Of a DNA stretch of 64,000 bases, positions 61,038-64,000 are shown in pieces. Numbering within the stretch: position 1 is the stretch's first letter; every line of letters starts with the position of its first letter. The notes under the pieces were generated by a model. That model did not search any database and was not told the origin of the DNA. It saw only the letters and a list, made by a program, of their open reading frames with translations. The stretch covers positions 1 to 64,000 of the forward strand of contig JACKER010000030.1 in the NCBI GenBank assembly GCA_020632925.1, read 5' to 3'. The DNA is from Alphaproteobacteria bacterium (GTDB lineage Bacteria; Myxococcota_A; UBA796; GCA-2862545). Position numbers and translations under genes: made by a program.

Positions 61038-61691
61038 GTGATCCAGTTCCTCAAGGACGGTGGGGTGATCATGATCCCCATCGGCGTCGCGTCGGTGGTG
61101 GGTCTGGCCTCGTTCTTCGAGCGGCTGTGGGCCTTGCGGCGGGAGAAGGTGGTCCCGCGCGCGTTCTGTGTGGAGCTGGTCGAGCTCCTGCGGCAACAGC
61201 GCTGGGCGGACGCGCTGATGCACTGCAAGAAGCGCGACGTGCCCATCGCCCGCGTGGTCGAGGTCGCCATCGAGGCCCGCGGCGAGAGTCGGTCGAGCCT
61301 GCGCGAGCGCGTCGAGGAGGTGGGGCGACGCGAGGCGATGGAGCTCGAGCGCTGGATCTGGGTACTGGCGACCGTGGCGTCCGTCGGGCCGCTGCTGGGT
61401 CTGCTCGGAACGGTGTCCGGCATGATCACCACCTTCCAGACGGTGGAGGGTGGCGGCATCGGGCAGATGCAGTCCCTGGCGGGCGGCATCGGAATGGCCC
61501 TGATCACGACCTTCGCGGGGTTGGTCGTGGCCATCCCCGCTGTCGTCGCGCACCGGTTCCTGCTCGCGCGCGTGGACGATCTGACCGTGGACCTCGAAGA
61601 GATCTCGCTCGGTGCGGTGAACCTGATCAGCGCGGCGTCGCACGAGGCCCCCGAGCCCACTGCGGCGGCGGCCGGCGGAGCCCCGTCTTGA
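61038..61691 (+). CDS. exbB: MotA/TolQ/ExbB family proton channel
   Basis: A 217-residue inner-membrane proton channel of the MotA/TolQ/ExbB family. Three hydrophobic helices: about 9-29, 123-145 (WVLATVASVGPLLGLLGTVSGMI) and 163-185 (GGIGMALITTFAGLVVAIPAVVAH). It energises outer-membrane transport with the following ExbD. The start is GTG 61038 with AGGAGAG upstream. It overlaps exbD in TTGA. TolQ cannot be excluded. The AgmX-type protein at 9.6 kb is a possible partner of such motors in this lineage. Confidence 0.9.
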   Translation: MIQFLKDGGVIMIPIGVASVVGLASFFERLWALRREKVVPRAFCVELVELLRQQRWADALMHCKKRDVPIARVVEVAIEARGESRSSLRERVEEVGRREAMELERWIWVLATVASVGPLLGLLGTVSGMITTFQTVEGGGIGQMQSLAGGIGMALITTFAGLVVAIPAVVAHRFLLARVDDLTVDLEEISLGAVNLISAASHEAPEPTAAAAGGAPS

Positions 61692-62113
61692 GGTTCACGC
61701 GCCGGGGACGGCGACCGGAGGCCAGCGTCGACCTCACGCCGATGCTCGACGTGACCTTCAACCTGGTGCTGTTCTTCGCGGTCACCACGAACTTCGTGCA
61801 GACCGAGCAGGCGCCGGGCATCGAGGTGGACCTGCCGCGCGCCTCGTCGGAGACGGTGCTGTCCGACGACGGTGACATGGACGTGTGGGTCGCGGCGGAC
61901 GGAGCGGTCTACCTCGACGACCAGCCCGTCACGCTCGCGCAGCTCGACGAGGCGTTCCGCGCCCGCGCGGCTGCGAAGCCCAGCACGCTCGTGGTGATCA
62001 AGGCGGACGAGGGTGTGGCGCACGGACGGGTGGTGGCGGTCATGGACTACGCCCGCAACCGGGGGCTCTCGCGGCTCGCCATCGCGACGAGGGTGGGCGA
62101 CGACGGCGGGTGA
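61688..62113 (+). CDS. exbD: ExbD/TolR family biopolymer transporter
   Basis: A 141-residue ExbD/TolR protein: short cytosolic N-terminus, one membrane helix (PMLDVTFNLVLFFAVTTNFV, with the Asp of the proton path) and a periplasmic domain (DMDVWVAADGAVYLDDQPVTLAQL, LVVIKADEGVAHGRVVAVMDYAR). The start is TTG 61688, overlapping the exbB stop in TTGA; no other start agrees with the conserved beginning. A TTG start by overlap is also seen in rimI. It pairs with exbB. Confidence 0.88.
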   Translation: MRFTRRGRRPEASVDLTPMLDVTFNLVLFFAVTTNFVQTEQAPGIEVDLPRASSETVLSDDGDMDVWVAADGAVYLDDQPVTLAQLDEAFRARAAAKPSTLVVIKADEGVAHGRVVAVMDYARNRGLSRLAIATRVGDDGG

Positions 62114-62499
62114 TGGCGGGAATCGGCCGGAGTGACCTGAATGCGCGCCACCCCGCGCGCGCGCCCACGCACGGACTCCAGAAAAAAGCCGTCGATCGAA
62201 GATGGGGGTAGATCCAGTGTTACGGATCGGTGTGCCCCACGCTCGGTCAGAATGTCCGTGCACGGGGATCGAGCCTTGTTATCCTCTGGGCGGCCGCGGC
62301 TCCCCACCTCGGCTTCCCTCCTCCCCGGCACCTTCGGGTGTCCCCTCCCCACGACGCCGAAAGCGGTTCCCCACCGCGTTTGGTTCCGACCTTGACCCAT
62401 CCCCACGACAGATCCTTTCCCCGCGAGGGGAGCGTTCGTTCGTCCGGTTCCTGGCGGTCCGGATCGAAGGACGGAGTGCGCACGTCGCACCCGGGATCG
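62114..62499. other. 386-base C-rich intergenic region with hairpins
   Basis: No gene is visible. Between 62290 and 62420 the plus strand is strongly C/T-rich with many C4 runs, so G4-type structures are possible on the minus strand. TCCCCACGAC occurs at 62346-62355 and again at 62400-62409. GGCACC-TTCG-GGTGTC (62327-62342) makes a UUCG hairpin and CCCC-GCGA-GGGG (62419-62430) a GNRA-type hairpin. TTCCCTCCT at 62314 repeats the motif before murJ. No promoter box is clear. Confidence 0.4.
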
Positions 62500-62862
62500 A
62501 TGGACGACCCGGGCTCCGAAACGTCGGGGTCCGGGTCGCTCCCGATGTCGTCGGGTGAGCCGCCGCTGCGGACCACGTTCGCGCATCGCCTGGTGTTGGC
62601 GGTGGTGCCGGCGGCCATCCTCGTCGTGATCGCCGCGTCCGCCATCTGGGGCGACTCCGGTCTGCTGGTCCGGTACGAGCTCACGACGCGCCTGCAGCAG
62701 GCGAACGCCCAGTTCGCGGACCTCGACCGCGAGAACCAGCGGATCGTCCACGAGCTCGTGTCGATGGAGCAGGATCCCGTCGTGCTCGAGCGGGTCGTCG
62801 CGGAGGAGCTCGGCTGGGCACGCGACGGTGCCGTGGTCTACCGCTTCGAGGATCCTCGTTAG
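62500..62862 (+). CDS. FtsB/DivIC-like septum protein
   Basis: A 120-residue bitopic membrane protein of the FtsB/DivIC family: one transmembrane helix (LVLAVVPAAILVVIAASAIWG, about 28-48), a periplasmic coiled coil (LTTRLQQANAQFADLDRENQRIVHELVSM) and the family end motif (ERVVAEELGWARDGAVVYRF). FtsB forms the FtsBLQ division complex. Starts at GTG 62476, ATG 62500 and ATG 62545 are possible; I chose 62500 on balance. It is followed 18 bases later by the kinase gene. Confidence 0.8.
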   Translation: MDDPGSETSGSGSLPMSSGEPPLRTTFAHRLVLAVVPAAILVVIAASAIWGDSGLLVRYELTTRLQQANAQFADLDRENQRIVHELVSMEQDPVVLERVVAEELGWARDGAVVYRFEDPR

Positions 62863-62880
62863 GTTTCGCTCGGGGGTGGG

Positions 62881-64000
62881 GTGGACCTGATCGCCGAGCG
62901 CTTCCGGATCGACGGCGAGCCGCTCGGACGGGGCAGCACGGGTGTGGTCTGGCCGGCGACGGACGTGGTGACCGGCCGCGCCGTGGCGGTGAAGGTGCTG
63001 CACCCGGAGCTCGTAGGCGATCCAGCCACGCTGGCGCGCCTGCAGGATGCGGCGAGCGCCGCCGGACGCCTGACCCACCCACACGTCGTCCAGGTGGTGG
63101 GGCTGTGGTCGGATGGGCCGGGTCGTTGGGTGTTGGTGACGGAGCGGGTGGAGGGCCGAGCGCTGCAGGACGTCGGGGGACCGCTGGCGCCGAGCGCGGT
63201 CGCTGCCCTTGGCTTCGAGCTGGCCAGCGCCCTCGAGGCAGCCCACCTCGCTGGGCTCGTGCACGGGGACGTGCGACCCGGCAACGTGCTGGTGGGGACC
63301 GGGGGCGCCCGGCTGTTCGACTTCGGCAGCGACCTGATCCACCCCGGGCAGACGGCGCCCGAGGTGGTCGATGGGGCACCGCGGGGTCCGGCGGCGGACC
63401 TCTATGGCCTGGGGCTGGTGCTCTGGTTCGCGATGTCCGGCCAGATGCCCTTCGAAGGGGTGGGCGCGGCGCCGATCGCGGCCCAGCGTCGAGGCCCTCC
63501 GTCCACTCAGGACCGCGGGGGGCTCTGGCAGCTCGCGCGCCTGCTGTTGCACCCCGATCCGGCGCGGCGCCCCACCGACCTGGCGTCGATCCGGGCCGCC
63601 CTCGCCCGGCTCCGCGCCGATCCGCACCGCCGGCTCCGGCTGCGTCGACCGCTGGCCTCGTTTCGCATGGGCCGTCAGTACGTGGTGCACGGCATCGATC
63701 CGGGGACGGGGGCCCGGGCGCTCGTGGCCACCGACCTGTCCCGGCGATCGGCCCGACGGCTGCTCCGTCACCTCCGCGGCCAGGGCTGGCAGGTCGCCGC
63801 CCATCCCGAGGCGCTGGGGTGGGGTGATCTGGCGCTGATCGGTGCGAGCACGCTGGTGTTCGGAGTCCTCCTGCCGCTCGTCGGGGCGCCGCTCGGTGCC
63901 TGGCTGGCCTGGCGCTACGGCACGGCGCGGACCTTCCCGGGGCTCCGGCGAGCCCTGCCGCCCCTCTCCGTGCCGCTGCCGCCCCGCGAGCTGCCGGCCG
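62881..64000 (+). CDS. Hanks-type Ser/Thr protein kinase, partial at right edge
   Basis: Reads from GTG 62881 without a stop to the window end (373 codons, incomplete). A kinase domain is clear: G16-R-G18-S-T-G21-V glycine loop, VAVK (Lys38), H128-G-D130-x4-N135 catalytic loop (HGD instead of HRD), D147-F-G149, and APEVV activation end. The alpha-C Glu position has Asp (RLQDAASAA). A C-terminal hydrophobic stretch (STLVFGVLLPLVGAPLGAWLAW, about 325-345) anchors it. No ribosome binding site is obvious. The PP2C at 23.2 kb could reverse it, which is inference only. Confidence 0.85.
   Translation, partial: MDLIAERFRIDGEPLGRGSTGVVWPATDVVTGRAVAVKVLHPELVGDPATLARLQDAASAAGRLTHPHVVQVVGLWSDGPGRWVLVTERVEGRALQDVGGPLAPSAVAALGFELASALEAAHLAGLVHGDVRPGNVLVGTGGARLFDFGSDLIHPGQTAPEVVDGAPRGPAADLYGLGLVLWFAMSGQMPFEGVGAAPIAAQRRGPPSTQDRGGLWQLARLLLHPDPARRPTDLASIRAALARLRADPHRRLRLRRPLASFRMGRQYVVHGIDPGTGARALVATDLSRRSARRLLRHLRGQGWQVAAHPEALGWGDLALIGASTLVFGVLLPLVGAPLGAWLAWRYGTARTFPGLRRALPPLSVPLPPRELPA

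Overview
The window looks like part of the chromosome of a high-GC (about 70%) Gram-negative bacterium of the Myxococcota / former Deltaproteobacteria type. The base for this is the sequence: GTG and TTG starts, many 4-base gene overlaps, an AgmX/PglI-type C-terminal domain, a FYDLN-type acidic protein, a DUF2330 protein, MYXO-CTERM-like tails (small residues, hydrophobic stretch, Arg cluster), a eukaryote-like NADP-isocitrate dehydrogenase, and two adjacent ArsA-like ATPases. No mobile element, CRISPR array, rRNA or tRNA gene was seen. Most of the window is core housekeeping DNA with lineage-specific secreted proteins between.

Layout. 0-5.3 kb: grpE-dnaJ, pssA (minus), a metallophosphoesterase and murJ. 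5.3-12.7 kb: an NlpC/P60-like lipoprotein; a coupled trio of double cNMP-binding protein, degenerate carbamoyltransferase-like protein and CPBP intramembrane protease; an AgmX-type protein; and a minus-strand trio (SurA-N-like, rimI, degenerate deacetylase-like secreted protein). 12.7-17.3 kb: a coupled GldA-GldF-GldG-DUF4340 ABC-transporter cassette. 17.3-21.4 kb: an HTH protein, a multihaem cytochrome c lipoprotein that reads through an in-frame UGA followed by a SECIS-like hairpin (candidate selenoprotein), a P1-family peptidase and a DUF2330 protein. 21.4-34.3 kb: tsaD, rsmA, PP2C phosphatase, M23 peptidase, secA, then rpsB-tsf-frr-uppS-cdsA-rseP-tsaB (translation, undecaprenyl and phospholipid synthesis, envelope proteolysis, t6A tRNA modification). 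34.3-38.7 kb: a Usg-1-like dehydrogenase homologue, a large fusion of a MYXO-CTERM-like surface protein with an outer-membrane beta-barrel, and truA. 38.7-50.9 kb: FYDLN protein, repeat lipoprotein, rplM-rpsI, kdsB, pyrG, rpoN-hpf, metK, icd and sucCD. 51-55.4 kb: two ArsA-like ATPases and a hydrolase (minus), fmdB, folD and a small lipoprotein. 55.5-64 kb: gcvT-gcvH-gcvP, a sigma-70 factor (minus), exbB-exbD, an FtsB-like protein and a Ser/Thr kinase that runs off the right edge.

How they fit: CdsA supplies CDP-diacylglycerol to PssA; UppS makes the undecaprenyl carrier for the lipid II flipped by MurJ; TsaB and TsaD (with RimI as neighbour family) belong to t6A synthesis; Icd and SucCD are TCA steps; GcvTHP and FolD share the tetrahydrofolate one-carbon pool. 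The most notable items are (1) the candidate selenoprotein cytochrome, whose UGA replaces the second Cys of a CGC motif and has a GGUCUG loop at the same distance from UGA as in E. coli fdhF; (2) the in-frame fusion of a MYXO-CTERM-like protein with an outer-membrane barrel; and (3) two adjacent ArsA-like ATPases that have lost complementary P-loop lysines, which suggests a heterodimer with one composite ATP site.
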